Source: Anaerolineae bacterium (GTDB lineage Bacteria; Chloroflexota; Anaerolineae; Aggregatilineales; Phototrophicaceae). Taken from it: DNA of 19,596 bases. A program made the translations under genes and the position numbers. Of this stretch, positions 1 through 8,036 are shown one piece after another (position 1 is the stretch's first letter; every line of letters starts with the position of its first letter). The stretch covers positions 1 to 19,596 of the forward strand of contig JAIOHO010000510.1 of NCBI GenBank assembly GCA_019912905.1, in the 5' to 3' direction. The notes below the pieces were generated by a model. It was not told where the DNA came from. It made no database searches and saw only the letters and a program-made list of their open reading frames with translations.

Positions 1-779
1 AGGTCATCCGGGGCGGGCTGCAAACGCTGGATGAAGTCGAGACCTTCCCACTGCCAGATTTCAGCAGCCCGGCTTATTATCACAACGCCGAGGAGCAGTT
101 CGCGCAGCATCCCGACAAATGGCCGCTGGCCGTCATCGAAGGGCTGACCTTCAATATCGCCCGCAACCTGCGCAAGCTGGACCAGTATTTTATGGACCTG
201 CTGTCAGAACCGGAGAAGATCAGCATTCTGCATGACCGCATCGACGCCCAGATTCGCGTGCAGATGGAGCAGATTCAGGCCATCGGCGCGGCAGGGTTCA
301 TCTTCGGCGAAGACTGGGGCACGCAGGAGCGCATGTTCATCCGCCCCAGCCTGTGGCGCAGGGAGTTTAAGCCCCGTTTCGCCGCGCTGTGCGACTATGC
401 CCACGAACTCGGTCTGATCGTCTTCATGCACTCCTGCGGCAAAATCACCGAGATCATCCCCGACCTGATCGAGGTCGGCGTCGATCTGCTTCAGTTCGAC
501 CAGCCCAAGATTCACGGCTACGAAACCCTGGCCGGATTCCAGAAGAATCACAAAATCTCGTTCTGGTGCCCGGTCGATATTCAGGCGGTCCTGCCCACCG
601 GCAATGAGGCGCTCATCCGCCAGCACGCGCGCGCCATGCTCGATCAGATGTGGCAGGGTCGCGGCGGGTTTATCGCCGGGTATTATGAAGACATGCCCTC
701 CATCGGGGTCAACCCGGCCTGGCAGCACATCGCCGGCGACGAATTCCTCAAGAGCGGCCAAAACATGCGCGCCGGTTGA
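1..779 (+). CDS. URO-D/MtaA-like methyltransferase, 5'-truncated
   Basis: The reading frame is open from the window edge (first full codon at base 3) to TGA at 777-779, giving about 258 residues. The true start lies outside the window. The visible part is the C-terminal half of a uroporphyrinogen decarboxylase-fold protein. The segment FGEDWGTQE is followed by a His-x-Cys-Gly motif (MHSCGK, His at 429-431, Cys at 435-437) and a later Cys in FWCPVD (567-569). In the MtaA/MtbA/CmuA branch, an H-x-C plus distal C triad binds zinc and activates a thiol methyl acceptor, so a corrinoid-linked methyltransferase or demethylase role is more likely than haem synthesis. That role is inference; no corrinoid protein gene is in the window. 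The gene ends 4 bases before the convergent HExxH gene, leaving no room for a separate terminator. Confidence 0.85.
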   Translation, partial: VIRGGLQTLDEVETFPLPDFSSPAYYHNAEEQFAQHPDKWPLAVIEGLTFNIARNLRKLDQYFMDLLSEPEKISILHDRIDAQIRVQMEQIQAIGAAGFIFGEDWGTQERMFIRPSLWRREFKPRFAALCDYAHELGLIVFMHSCGKITEIIPDLIEVGVDLLQFDQPKIHGYETLAGFQKNHKISFWCPVDIQAVLPTGNEALIRQHARAMLDQMWQGRGGFIAGYYEDMPSIGVNPAWQHIAGDEFLKSGQNMRAG

Positions 780-783
780 TGCG

Positions 784-2082
784 CTAACCGCGCACACTTC
801 GCAGGGCGGCCACCGCCGACAGCAGTTCGTCGCGGGTGGTAATGCCGCGCATCGTCACCACGAAATCGTGAATCGACGGACTGCGGTCGAAAATTTCCTG
901 TACCGCCGGGCCGATGGGGTCCGCGCCGCCTGCACCGGGCACGCCGCCCCCGGCCTGATAACCGCCGTAAAAGGCGAAATACGCCTGGTTCAGCTTGCGA
1001 ATCAGGTAACCGTGATCCACAAAGAAACGGCGGCGTTCCTCCATGTAGCGTTCCGCTTCATCGACTTTCCCCGCCGTCAGCAATTCATCGACCTGCCGTC
1101 GCGTGCGATCCATCTCAAGGCCAAAATCGAATGTAGTTGTATCGGGGCCAGTCTGCACGACCGGCAGCAATGTATCGGGCCGCTGCGCCAGCTCGGGATA
1201 ATAACGCTCCAGCACACGCGGGCCGATGGCCGTGCCGAAGACACTCGCGGTCGTCTCGTTGATGATGCGCGTCTCGCCGGTGAAATCGTAGCTGAGGCCC
1301 AGCGGGAAGGCGAACAGGTAGTGATGCAGCCATTCGTGGGCAAACGTGTCGGCGGCGAAGGGGAGCGAGGTCGTTTCGGCGATCATAGCCGGATACAGTG
1401 CGATGCCGCCCAGCGGAATCACCAGCGAAGCCACGTCTACCTGCTGGTCGATGCGCTGCTCCAGGGCCACAATCTGGTCGATGGGCAGCGGGTCGATGTT
1501 GATGTAAATATCGAGGCTGATCTGGTCACGCGGCGAGACCGCCAGCAGATTGGGAAGCTGCGTAAAGCGCATCGACATGGGCGGCAGCAGTTGGCCTAAA
1601 GCCCCGAAACCCTCATCTACCAGCACTGCCGACACCTGCCCTTCGAGAATCGACTCGGCCAATCCCTGGCGCTGGCGCAGGTCGGCGCGCAGGGCATCGC
1701 GTTCGGCCCGTAACTCAGCCGATTCCGCCAGTGGGTCGGTAACCTCCGGGTCGGTATAGATGGCCGTCACCTGGGCTTCCAGCTGTTGCGCGCGCGTCAG
1801 ATCGGCCAGGTAGTCGCGCACAGATTGGCTGCGGTCGGCTTCGGTCATGAAGGGGGCCAGGCCGTAGAGCGTCTGCTCGGTTTTAGCCGCCAGCGCGTTC
1901 AGCTCCCAGGTCACGTAATCGAACGATTCGTCCTTGACGATAACCGCCACCGCATTCCAGTCCAGCGCCAGCGGAATCGTCGAGCGCTGCAAGCCGAACA
2001 GCAGCAGCACCAGCACGAACAGGTAGCCCAGCAGCCGCCGGAAAATCCGCACAATTCGCCCCAGGATGTTCAGAACTGCCAT
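784..2082 (-). CDS. Membrane-anchored HExxH metalloprotease-like protein, family not recognised
   Basis: This encodes 432 residues. The frame stays open to about 2490, but the ATG at 2082 is chosen because it is followed at once by a basic stretch and one hydrophobic helix (residues about 17-31), and GAGGT lies upstream. The upstream extension overlaps the neighbouring gene and is Gly/Pro/Arg-rich shadow sequence. Residues 90-150 are charged and probably helical. A zinc motif HEWLH is at 249-253. A downstream NETTAS with Glu276 could be the third ligand, a gluzincin-like spacing of 26 residues from Glu250. The topology suggests a cytoplasmic tail and an extracytoplasmic catalytic domain. I do not recognise a named family, so protease activity is inferred from the motif alone. 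It lies downstream of the helical protein gene but behind that gene's terminator. Confidence 0.8.
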   Translation of the reverse strand: MAVLNILGRIVRIFRRLLGYLFVLVLLLFGLQRSTIPLALDWNAVAVIVKDESFDYVTWELNALAAKTEQTLYGLAPFMTEADRSQSVRDYLADLTRAQQLEAQVTAIYTDPEVTDPLAESAELRAERDALRADLRQRQGLAESILEGQVSAVLVDEGFGALGQLLPPMSMRFTQLPNLLAVSPRDQISLDIYINIDPLPIDQIVALEQRIDQQVDVASLVIPLGGIALYPAMIAETTSLPFAADTFAHEWLHHYLFAFPLGLSYDFTGETRIINETTASVFGTAIGPRVLERYYPELAQRPDTLLPVVQTGPDTTTFDFGLEMDRTRRQVDELLTAGKVDEAERYMEERRRFFVDHGYLIRKLNQAYFAFYGGYQAGGGVPGAGGADPIGPAVQEIFDRSPSIHDFVVTMRGITTRDELLSAVAALRSVRG

Positions 2083-2107
2083 ACCCGCTGATTCGACCTC
2101 ACCGCCC

Positions 2108-2139
2108 AAAACAAAAAAGGCACACGTGTGGTGTGTGCC
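2108..2139 (-). terminator. Rho-independent terminator after the helical protein gene
   Basis: On the minus strand a 7-bp stem (GGCACAC at 2133-2139 pairing with GTGTGCC at 2119-2125) with a 7-base loop is followed by six T, one G and four T (2118 down to 2108). It starts 26 bases after the stop codon of the 2166-3212 gene. It also ends only about 25 bases before the start codon of the HExxH gene, so it separates two co-directional genes. Confidence 0.85.
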
Positions 2140-2165
2140 CCCTGATCCCTGGTGAGGATGATACC

Positions 2166-3212
2166 TTATTCCTGCATGATCTGCCGCAGTCTGAGCAGCC
2201 AGAAAGTCGATTCGAGTTCGATGGCCTGCTCGGTGCGCCGGTTTTCCTCCAGGCCCATGAAGTTGCCCGCAATCCAGTAGCCGTTCGGTGCTTCGCTCAG
2301 ATAGGGGCGCGGCAGCAGATACGTCTCGCGTTCCGTGCGGTAGCCCTCCAGGTGCTCCTGCGCGGCTTTGAACCAGGGATGCGCCCGCGCGGTCGGAAAA
2401 TGGGCCAGCAGCAGCAGATGACGCAGCAGGCTGTGCCTGCCCTGCTCGTCCAGGTCGAAGTCGAAATAGCCGGGCAGCAGGACACACCAACCGATCACCC
2501 AGTAACGGCGCGGCGCGAACAGGCCGATGCCGTAGCCCTGGGGCAGACGCTGGTAATCCGGCTGGAGGATATAGTCGATCACGGTGTCGATCTGGGCCTG
2601 GACCGCCTCACTGTGCAAGTCCTGTGGATAATGCGCCAGCAGGTACAGATCATACCAGTTCGGCAGCGCCATATCGCCATCGCTGTACAGCGCCGGGTCC
2701 ACCAGCGGCTGATCGCGGTAGGCTTTGGGAATCGACGGGTAATCCGCCGGGTCCACGTAAATGGCGTAATCCTTCTGCGCGCAGAAGGCCGACAGCACCT
2801 GAAGCCGCCGCTGGGCGATCGCCCTTACCGCAGGATCGTGCGCATACCCGGCGCGCAGCAGGAAGGCGGCGACCATCGTGCGCGAAAAATAGACGTCGGC
2901 GAACAACTGCGGTTGGTGTTCCAGCCAATCCCGAAAATAGGCGGTGCGCACGTCAAACGGCTCGATGCCGCTGTGACACCCCAACTGCGTCAGTTTGCCC
3001 ATCACGTTCTCGAAACAGGTGTGCTTCGCGCCGTGAACCGCATTGAAGCTGGCATCGCGCTGGAAGCGGTGCAGCCAGGCCTGGACCAGTGGGCTGCCGA
3101 GCAGGGCTGCCTCCAGTTCAGCCACGTGGTTTGGGGGCAATCCGGCCAGTTCCGTCGCCGTGCGGTAGCGAATCGCCGGACCGCCGTGTTCGAGAAGCCA
3201 GTCTACCGTCAT
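2166..3212 (-). CDS. Hypothetical alpha-helical protein, possible alpha/alpha-toroid
   Basis: This encodes 348 residues. The start at 3212 is fixed by AGGAGG six bases upstream of the ATG. No signal peptide or membrane helix is visible. The N terminus (WLLEHGGPAIRYRTATELAG) resembles the opening of several uncharacterised helical-repeat proteins with a terpenoid-cyclase-like toroid fold; I recall this pattern but cannot confirm a family. The protein is rich in Trp, Tyr and His, with segments such as GIGLFAPRRYWVIGW and NGYWIAGNFMG. Those aromatic surfaces would suit a carbohydrate or lipid ligand, which is speculation. It lies 93 bases downstream of the ABC exporter operon with its own candidate -10 box and ends in a strong terminator, so it is probably its own unit. 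Confidence 0.8.
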   Translation of the reverse strand: MTVDWLLEHGGPAIRYRTATELAGLPPNHVAELEAALLGSPLVQAWLHRFQRDASFNAVHGAKHTCFENVMGKLTQLGCHSGIEPFDVRTAYFRDWLEHQPQLFADVYFSRTMVAAFLLRAGYAHDPAVRAIAQRRLQVLSAFCAQKDYAIYVDPADYPSIPKAYRDQPLVDPALYSDGDMALPNWYDLYLLAHYPQDLHSEAVQAQIDTVIDYILQPDYQRLPQGYGIGLFAPRRYWVIGWCVLLPGYFDFDLDEQGRHSLLRHLLLLAHFPTARAHPWFKAAQEHLEGYRTERETYLLPRPYLSEAPNGYWIAGNFMGLEENRRTEQAIELESTFWLLRLRQIMQE

Positions 3213-3256
3213 GGGCCGCCTCCTGCTCCAAAAACAGACAGGTGCATCTGCTTCTG

Positions 3257-3274
3257 ATTATAGCGGATGTCCGC
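3257..3274 (-). promoter_or_regulatory. Candidate -10 box with adjoining palindrome, promoter of the helical protein gene
   Basis: A perfect TATAAT reads on the minus strand at 3262-3257, about 45 bases before the ATG at 3212. Directly upstream of it is the inverted repeat GCGGA-TG-TCCGC (3263-3274). No good -35 hexamer was found at normal spacing, so an activator or an alternative -35 may be involved. The palindrome could be an operator or chance. Confidence 0.5.
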
Positions 3275-3305
3275 GAACGTGCAGCAGCCCCCGTGACAGA
3301 GCGAC

Positions 3306-4553
3306 CTACGTGAATTTAAAGGCGCGAATGCCGACGACGAACAGCACCGCCGTCGCCGCCACCAGCATGCCCACCGGCAGCAGCACATCCCCCAGGCTGC
3401 CGTTAAAGAAAAACAACTGCCGGAAGGCATCCATCGCCCAGGCGACCGGCGTCAGATGCCCGACCAACTGCATGAACTGGGGCGCGACGTCCAGCGGCCA
3501 CCACGCGCCGCCCAACGCCCCCATCACCATGCCCAAAAGCGTGGTCATGGCACTGATCTGGCTGTCATTGCGCATGCGCGGGGCCAGGACAAAACTGAGT
3601 GCCGTGATGCACAGGGTATAGGCGACCATCACCAGCAGCAGCGCCAGGACATCGTGCCCAAAGTTGACGCCCACTACCAGTCCAACGAGGAACACGATCA
3701 CGAACTGCACGATCCCGATGCTGAAATACGCCAGGATTTTGCCGCCGATGATGTCCGCACGGCGCACCGGCATCACCGCCAGGCGCGGCAGCGTGCCCTG
3801 GCTGCGCTCCTTGACCAGGCCGTACATGCCCGCGCCCAGCACGCTGAACACCACAAAAAAGGTCGCCATGCCGGGGACGGACTGTCCGAAACCATCGCTC
3901 TGATTCTGCGGCTGGTTCGCTTCGGTCTGCGTGTAGGCCACGGTCACCGGGGGATCGGCCCGATCCGTATTCGCCTGGGCATAGACGGCCTGCCCGAATG
4001 AATCGCCGCCCTCCGCCGCAGGAGGCACGTCCAGCGACTCGGCCAGCCCTTCGCCTACGCGCGCGGCTACCACGCCGCCGTTCACGCGCTGGAGCACGGC
4101 CTGAATCGACTGGAGCGCCGGATCATTCGTCAGCATATCGGAGGCAGTGTGATAGGGCAGCCTGATGGTCTCGAACGCGGCGAGTCCGGTACCATACCCG
4201 GCAGGAATGACCAGCAGGCCATCCGTCTGCCCTTTCCGTACCCGCTCGATGGAAGACTCCACGTTGAGGCTTTCCGCTTCACCCAGGCTGCACCCGTCGT
4301 CTGGCCCGGAATCAGCAGGGCAAAGGATCAGAGCCGGATTGACCGCGCGCAGGTCGGCGATGAACTGTGTGGCTGCCGGGCTGCTATCCTGATCCAGGAT
4401 GTCCAGGCGCACCTGGCTCGTCCCACCACTCGTGAAGACTCCACCTAAAAACAGCGTCATGATGATCGGCAGGGCGATCAGACCAAAGATGTTGCCCCGA
4501 TCCGAGAGGTAGACCTGCAAATCCGTCCGGGCGATCGCCAGTATATTTCGCAT
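3306..4553 (-). CDS. ABC-2 type transporter permease (second permease)
   Basis: This encodes 415 residues, the distal gene of a three-gene exporter operon. The topology is typical of ABC-2 permeases of the PF12698 kind: one N-terminal helix (about 20-42), a large extracytoplasmic domain to about residue 225, then a five-helix membrane block to the C terminus. The SD sequence (AGGAGG, five to six bases before the ATG) overlaps the stop codon of the preceding permease gene, indicating coupled translation. Its start (MRNILAIARTDLQVYL) resembles that of the first permease (MNKILAITRRQLYTTF), so the two are divergent paralogues that probably pair as a heterodimer with the ATPase encoded at 5964-6968. 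The substrate is unknown; drug, lipid or polysaccharide export are the usual options. Confidence 0.92.
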   Translation of the reverse strand: MRNILAIARTDLQVYLSDRGNIFGLIALPIIMTLFLGGVFTSGGTSQVRLDILDQDSSPAATQFIADLRAVNPALILCPADSGPDDGCSLGEAESLNVESSIERVRKGQTDGLLVIPAGYGTGLAAFETIRLPYHTASDMLTNDPALQSIQAVLQRVNGGVVAARVGEGLAESLDVPPAAEGGDSFGQAVYAQANTDRADPPVTVAYTQTEANQPQNQSDGFGQSVPGMATFFVVFSVLGAGMYGLVKERSQGTLPRLAVMPVRRADIIGGKILAYFSIGIVQFVIVFLVGLVVGVNFGHDVLALLLVMVAYTLCITALSFVLAPRMRNDSQISAMTTLLGMVMGALGGAWWPLDVAPQFMQLVGHLTPVAWAMDAFRQLFFFNGSLGDVLLPVGMLVAATAVLFVVGIRAFKFT

Positions 4554-4562
4554 CGTATCCTC

Positions 4563-5960
4563 CTACAGTTCCACCCGGCGGTTAAACAGAAACAATCCTA
4601 CGCCGTACAGCACGACCCCAGCGGCCACCAGCGCCAGCAGATTCAGGCCGATGTCCGTGCTGCCGACGGCCAGCTTGCCGAACGCATCGGTGCCCCAGTA
4701 GATCAGCGACAGGTAAGAGATGGGGATCACGGGCGGGAAGCCAAACGCGCCGCCGACCGCGCCCATGACGATATTGAGCACCGCGCCGACCGGCCCGACC
4801 TGCTCCGGCGTCTGCGCCAGACCCATGAGCAGCACGCCCAACCCGGACACGCTCAGCGCCAGCGCCAGGATCACGGCGGCCACAGCGATCAGGTTGCCGC
4901 CCCAGATGAGAATCAACTGCTGTTCGACCACGCTGGCGATCAGCGTCAGCGCGGCCAGCAGCAGGAGCAGTTGAACGATGACCATCACAAAGGTGGCGAA
5001 CAGCTTGCCGGTGAGGATGACGTTGCGCGGTGTCGGCGACACCAGCATCCGTTGTAGAGTCCCGGCGCGGCGCTCGCTGATGATGCTGAGGACCCCAAAC
5101 TGCGCGGCGAACATGGCAAACAGCACGGCCTGGGCTGATCCAGTCTGCACCAGAATGGCGGTCGTCAGGCTGCGGGACTGCTGCTGCGCCTGCACCGCCT
5201 GGGGATCGACACTGACCGTCGCCAGCGCGTCGGAAAAGCCGCAGGCAAACCAGCCCCCGATCTGCGCATCGTTCTGCAGGGCCGCCAGCCGCAGCGCCGC
5301 CGCCGGACTCTGCTGGATGAGCGTGCGGATCGACGCGCCGATGGCGATGTTGCCGGTCAGCAGCCGGTTGGTAAAGCCTTCGACGATGCTGCGCACGATC
5401 GTGCCTTCGATCGGCTGGCCGCTGTTGGCGTAGACTTCAATCGCTGCCGGTTCCGCCGCCGTCGCTTCACCGCCAGTCGCGTTAATCTGCGGCGCAAGCC
5501 GCGTGCTGAAATCCGGCGGGATGACCACCAGTGCTGCAAAATCGCCGTTGTCCACCCCGGCGCGACCGGCTGCCGCATCCGCGACCGACTGGGCAGCCAG
5601 CAGATCGCCCAGCGATTGGTTGGCAAAGGCATTCGAACCGGAGGCCTGTGCATCCATTTCCAGCGGGCACGATGCGGCACCGCCGGGAAGCTCGGAGGAC
5701 CCCGCCTGGGGGATCATCACCCCGACCAGCATGTCGCCATAGTTGACGTGCGTCCCAAGCTGGTCGATGCCCGTGTCCAGATTGACGACCGCGACCGGAA
5801 TGTGTGAAAAATTGAACCCGCCCCCGCCACCAAAGCCGCCGAACACCAGCCCGACGATGGTCGAAATCGACAGCGGCGCGGCGATCATGATCAACAGCAG
5901 ATTGCGGTCGGTAAAGGTGGTGTATAGCTGCCTGCGCGTGATTGCCAGTATTTTATTCAT
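4563..5960 (-). CDS. ABC-2 type transporter permease (first permease)
   Basis: This encodes 465 residues. An N-terminal membrane helix (about 21-45) is followed by a long Ala/Gly-rich extracytoplasmic domain with two Cys (CPLEMD and WFACGF) that could form a disulfide. A C-terminal membrane block follows with the conserved cytoplasmic segment SERRAGTLQRMLVSPTPR, typical of ABC-2 permeases (coupling region contacting the ATPase). The start at 5960 lies 3 bases after the ATPase stop codon, with GGGA about eight bases upstream inside the ATPase gene, so the two are almost certainly co-translated. It exceeds its partner by 50 residues, mostly in the extracytoplasmic domain. The substrate is unknown. 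Confidence 0.93.
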   Translation of the reverse strand: MNKILAITRRQLYTTFTDRNLLLIMIAAPLSISTIVGLVFGGFGGGGGFNFSHIPVAVVNLDTGIDQLGTHVNYGDMLVGVMIPQAGSSELPGGAASCPLEMDAQASGSNAFANQSLGDLLAAQSVADAAAGRAGVDNGDFAALVVIPPDFSTRLAPQINATGGEATAAEPAAIEVYANSGQPIEGTIVRSIVEGFTNRLLTGNIAIGASIRTLIQQSPAAALRLAALQNDAQIGGWFACGFSDALATVSVDPQAVQAQQQSRSLTTAILVQTGSAQAVLFAMFAAQFGVLSIISERRAGTLQRMLVSPTPRNVILTGKLFATFVMVIVQLLLLLAALTLIASVVEQQLILIWGGNLIAVAAVILALALSVSGLGVLLMGLAQTPEQVGPVGAVLNIVMGAVGGAFGFPPVIPISYLSLIYWGTDAFGKLAVGSTDIGLNLLALVAAGVVLYGVGLFLFNRRVEL

Positions 5961-5963
5961 GAG

Positions 5964-6968
5964 TCAATCCCGCAGCGCGCGGCCCGTCAGGTGCAGGAAG
6001 ACCGCCTCCAGATCGGGTTCCTTCACCTGCACGGCGTTGATTTCCAGGCCGGTGGCCGTCACCATCTGAATGATCGGGGCCAGCGCGCGGCGTCCACGCC
6101 GGGCATACACGATAATCTGGCCGCGCGTATTCGCCGCCGATTCGCCGCCCTCGCCGGGTGGATCGAAGATAGCGCGAGTCACGCCTTCGACCTCACCTTC
6201 CAGCCGCCGCAGCAGGGCGTCCGCCAGGGTCTGGTCGCCGATGTCCAGCACCAGCCGGTCCTGTTCGCCTACCTGAAGCACCAGGTCTCCGACCGTGCCC
6301 ATGGCGATGATCTCGCCGTGATCGATAATGCCGACGCGGTTGCTCAGTTCCTGGGCTTCTTCCATCAGGTGCGTGGTATACAGCACGGTCATGGCTTGTT
6401 CGTCGCGCAGCCGCAGCACCGTGTCCAGAATGCGGCGGCGGCTCTGGGGGTCCACGCCCACCGTCGGCTCATCCATATAGACCAACTGCGGTTTGTGCAG
6501 CAGCCCGACGCCGATGTTGACTCGGCGTTTCATGCCGCCCGAAAAAGTCTCGACTTTGTCGTTCTGGCGGTCCTTGAGGTCGATGAAATCCAGCGTCTCG
6601 TCGATGCGCTTCTGCAATTCCGCCCCGCCCAGGCCGTACATACGTCCGAAAAAATCCAGGTTGCGCCGGGCGCTCAGTTCCGGGTAGAGCGCGATTTCCT
6701 GGGGCACAACCCCCAGCAGCCGCTTGGCCGCCAGCGCGTCTTTGGTGATCGAATGCCCGCCGATAGTCGCGTCCCCGGCGGTCGGTTCCAGCAGGCCGCT
6801 GATCATCGAGATGGTGGTCGTCTTGCCTGCGCCGTTAGGTCCGAGCAGGCTGAAAATCTCCCCCCGTTGAATATCGAGGTCGATGCCTTTAACCGCGTGG
6901 ACCGGCGACCCATCCTCGCGTTTGAAGGTCTTCGCCAGCCCGCGCGCCTGTACTAAGGTGTCCATCAT
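5964..6968 (-). CDS. ABC transporter ATP-binding protein (DrrA-like)
   Basis: This encodes 334 residues from the ATG at 6968. An upstream in-frame TTG (6989) is possible, but GGGGGA stands seven bases before 6968, so 6968 (or the next ATG, 6965) is preferred. All nucleotide-binding motifs are present: Walker A GPNGAGKTT (43-51), Q-loop Gln90, signature SGGMKRR (143-149), Walker B LVYMDE (162-167) and H-loop His200. The C-terminal 100 residues form the regulatory extension common in DrrA/CcmA-type exporter ATPases. It is the first gene of the exporter operon with two permeases. The sequence upstream holds a candidate promoter overlapped by a palindrome, suggesting repression relieved by a ligand, as is common for drug exporters. 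Confidence 0.95.
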   Translation of the reverse strand: MMDTLVQARGLAKTFKREDGSPVHAVKGIDLDIQRGEIFSLLGPNGAGKTTTISMISGLLEPTAGDATIGGHSITKDALAAKRLLGVVPQEIALYPELSARRNLDFFGRMYGLGGAELQKRIDETLDFIDLKDRQNDKVETFSGGMKRRVNIGVGLLHKPQLVYMDEPTVGVDPQSRRRILDTVLRLRDEQAMTVLYTTHLMEEAQELSNRVGIIDHGEIIAMGTVGDLVLQVGEQDRLVLDIGDQTLADALLRRLEGEVEGVTRAIFDPPGEGGESAANTRGQIIVYARRGRRALAPIIQMVTATGLEINAVQVKEPDLEAVFLHLTGRALRD

Positions 6969-7312
6969 GAATAAATCCCCCTGCTGCAAAAAATGACCGA
7001 GTTTCCCTGCCTGTCAGACGGCTTACCCTTGCACCTGGGTGCAGATGCAAGTCTGATTCTTATACGTTCTGAGGAAGGCCGGGTTGCAGAATCGACCCGT
7101 TTCGCGATACGCATGTCCCGGGGATGGAATCCGACAAGTGGGCGGCGTTTTTCTGCAAGGAAACCTTTGTCCACTCGCATGGCGCCCTGTTCGTCTGTCC
7201 GCAGCAGCACATTGACGATGCAGGTATGCCTGCGTCGATGAGTCCCATATTGTGGTATTGGTTTCCTTATTTGGGTTTATCTTGTGTAACTGCCCTGCAC
7301 CGGTGGACACGA
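6969..7312. other. Gene-poor stretch upstream of the exporter operon
   Basis: About 340 bases lie between the exporter ATPase start and the PIN toxin stop. Open frames here (for example 7023-7310 minus) show no recognisable motif, lack a good ribosome binding site and are Cys/Arg/Thr-rich like shadow translations. No tRNA or obvious ncRNA fold was seen. What can be supported is the promoter-operator candidate at 7028-7064; the remainder may be leader sequence or a decayed gene. Confidence 0.5.
7028..7064 (-). promoter_or_regulatory. Candidate promoter with palindromic operator for the ABC exporter operon
   Basis: On the minus strand a TATAAG-like -10 box lies at 7064-7059, about 90 bases before the ATPase start. 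Just downstream, where transcription would begin, are nested inverted repeats: TGCACC-TG-GGTGCA (7030-7043) and CTTGCA...TGCAAG (7028-7033 with 7046-7051). A repressor bound there would cover the start point. The -35 is weak (TGCAAC at 18 bases), so the promoter call is tentative. Confidence 0.45.
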
Positions 7313-7729
7313 TTAAGGCAGGAGATCGAAATACTCCGCGTGGTTTGGGCGAATCATCGCAAAGTCACGGCGGTCAAACGTGCAGATACCGGTAATGTCG
7401 AGCCGCTCTGCCAGCGCCGTCAGGCAGCAATCCACGAAGTCGAGTTCTGCGTCGTGGTAGCGATCCATCAGCGCGATGGCTCGTATGAAATCCGTTACTG
7501 TCAGCGGCAAAAACAGGGGTGGTTGCGCTGCCAACAGAGTGGAGAAGCGAATCGTCGCCGCAGTTCCGCCTAAGCGCTGGAGATTATAGATCGCCTCAAC
7601 AAGAACGACATCTGGGATGAGCAAATCTGTCCCGTGCTCCGCCGCAAAGGATTTTGCCGTCACGTGGTTGCGGTCGCGTGGATAGCCAAGTGCGATCAGG
7701 TAGCTGGCATCAACGAGAATATCAGGCAT
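7313..7729 (-). CDS. PIN-domain toxin, VapC-like ribonuclease
   Basis: This encodes 138 residues, the normal size of a VapC toxin. PIN-domain acidic residues appear in order: Asp7 in ILVDASYLIAL, Glu45 in VLVEAIYNL, Asp97 in ELDFVD and Asp119 in CTFDRRDF. These coordinate metal for RNA cleavage in the family; typical targets are tRNA or rRNA. The ATG at 7729 overlaps the antitoxin's 3' end by 8 bases (ATGCCTGA), with a GGTGGAG Shine-Dalgarno inside the antitoxin gene. Such coupling keeps toxin synthesis below antitoxin. The frame is open upstream but only as a shadow of the antitoxin gene. The target is unknown. Confidence 0.9.
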   Translation of the reverse strand: MPDILVDASYLIALGYPRDRNHVTAKSFAAEHGTDLLIPDVVLVEAIYNLQRLGGTAATIRFSTLLAAQPPLFLPLTVTDFIRAIALMDRYHDAELDFVDCCLTALAERLDITGICTFDRRDFAMIRPNHAEYFDLLP

Positions 7730-8006
7730 CGTCTCCACCCATGTTCTGGGTGCGCTTCCACTTCTCGCGCAAATGATGTTCAAAATGGTCGCGGCTGTTG
7801 GCCGATGCATCCGGGTCATCGATCCAGTCGATGTCCGCCGCTTCCATACCCTCCGCGACCGCCAGTGCCCAGTTGCCGCTCTGCACGGGCGCGTAGGTGT
7901 TGAGCAGTTCGCCAAACAGATCGTCGAGCGATCGCCCCTGTCGTTGGGCGAGTGCTTCTAAACGCTCCACCAGATCGGAGCGCAGCGTAATTGTCCGGTC
8001 AGTCAT
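7722..8006 (-). CDS. Ribbon-helix-helix antitoxin, VapB-like
   Basis: This encodes 94 residues from the ATG at 8006, chosen for the strong AGGAGGG seven bases upstream; the in-frame position at 8048 overlaps the promoter. The N-terminal stretch RTITLRSDLVERLEALAQ and following GRSLDDLFGELLNTY has the strand-helix-helix pattern of Arc/MetJ-type DNA-binding antitoxins. The acidic C-terminal half (WIDDPDASANSRDHFEHH) would wrap the PIN toxin. It is the first gene of the pair and probably represses its own promoter, whose perfect -10 is about 30 bases upstream. Confidence 0.85.
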   Translation of the reverse strand: MTDRTITLRSDLVERLEALAQRQGRSLDDLFGELLNTYAPVQSGNWALAVAEGMEAADIDWIDDPDASANSRDHFEHHLREKWKRTQNMGGDDA

Positions 8007-8036
8007 GGCCCGACCCTCCTGTTTCACTTTAGGGTT

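Noticed and set aside
2083..2490. N-terminal extension of the HExxH frame
   Set aside because: Gly/Pro/Arg-rich shadow of the gene on the same strand in another frame; the ATG at 2082 precedes a clear membrane anchor and a ribosome binding site.
6990..7312. Small genes in the gap upstream of the exporter operon
   Set aside because: Candidate frames lack ribosome binding sites, motifs and coding-like composition.
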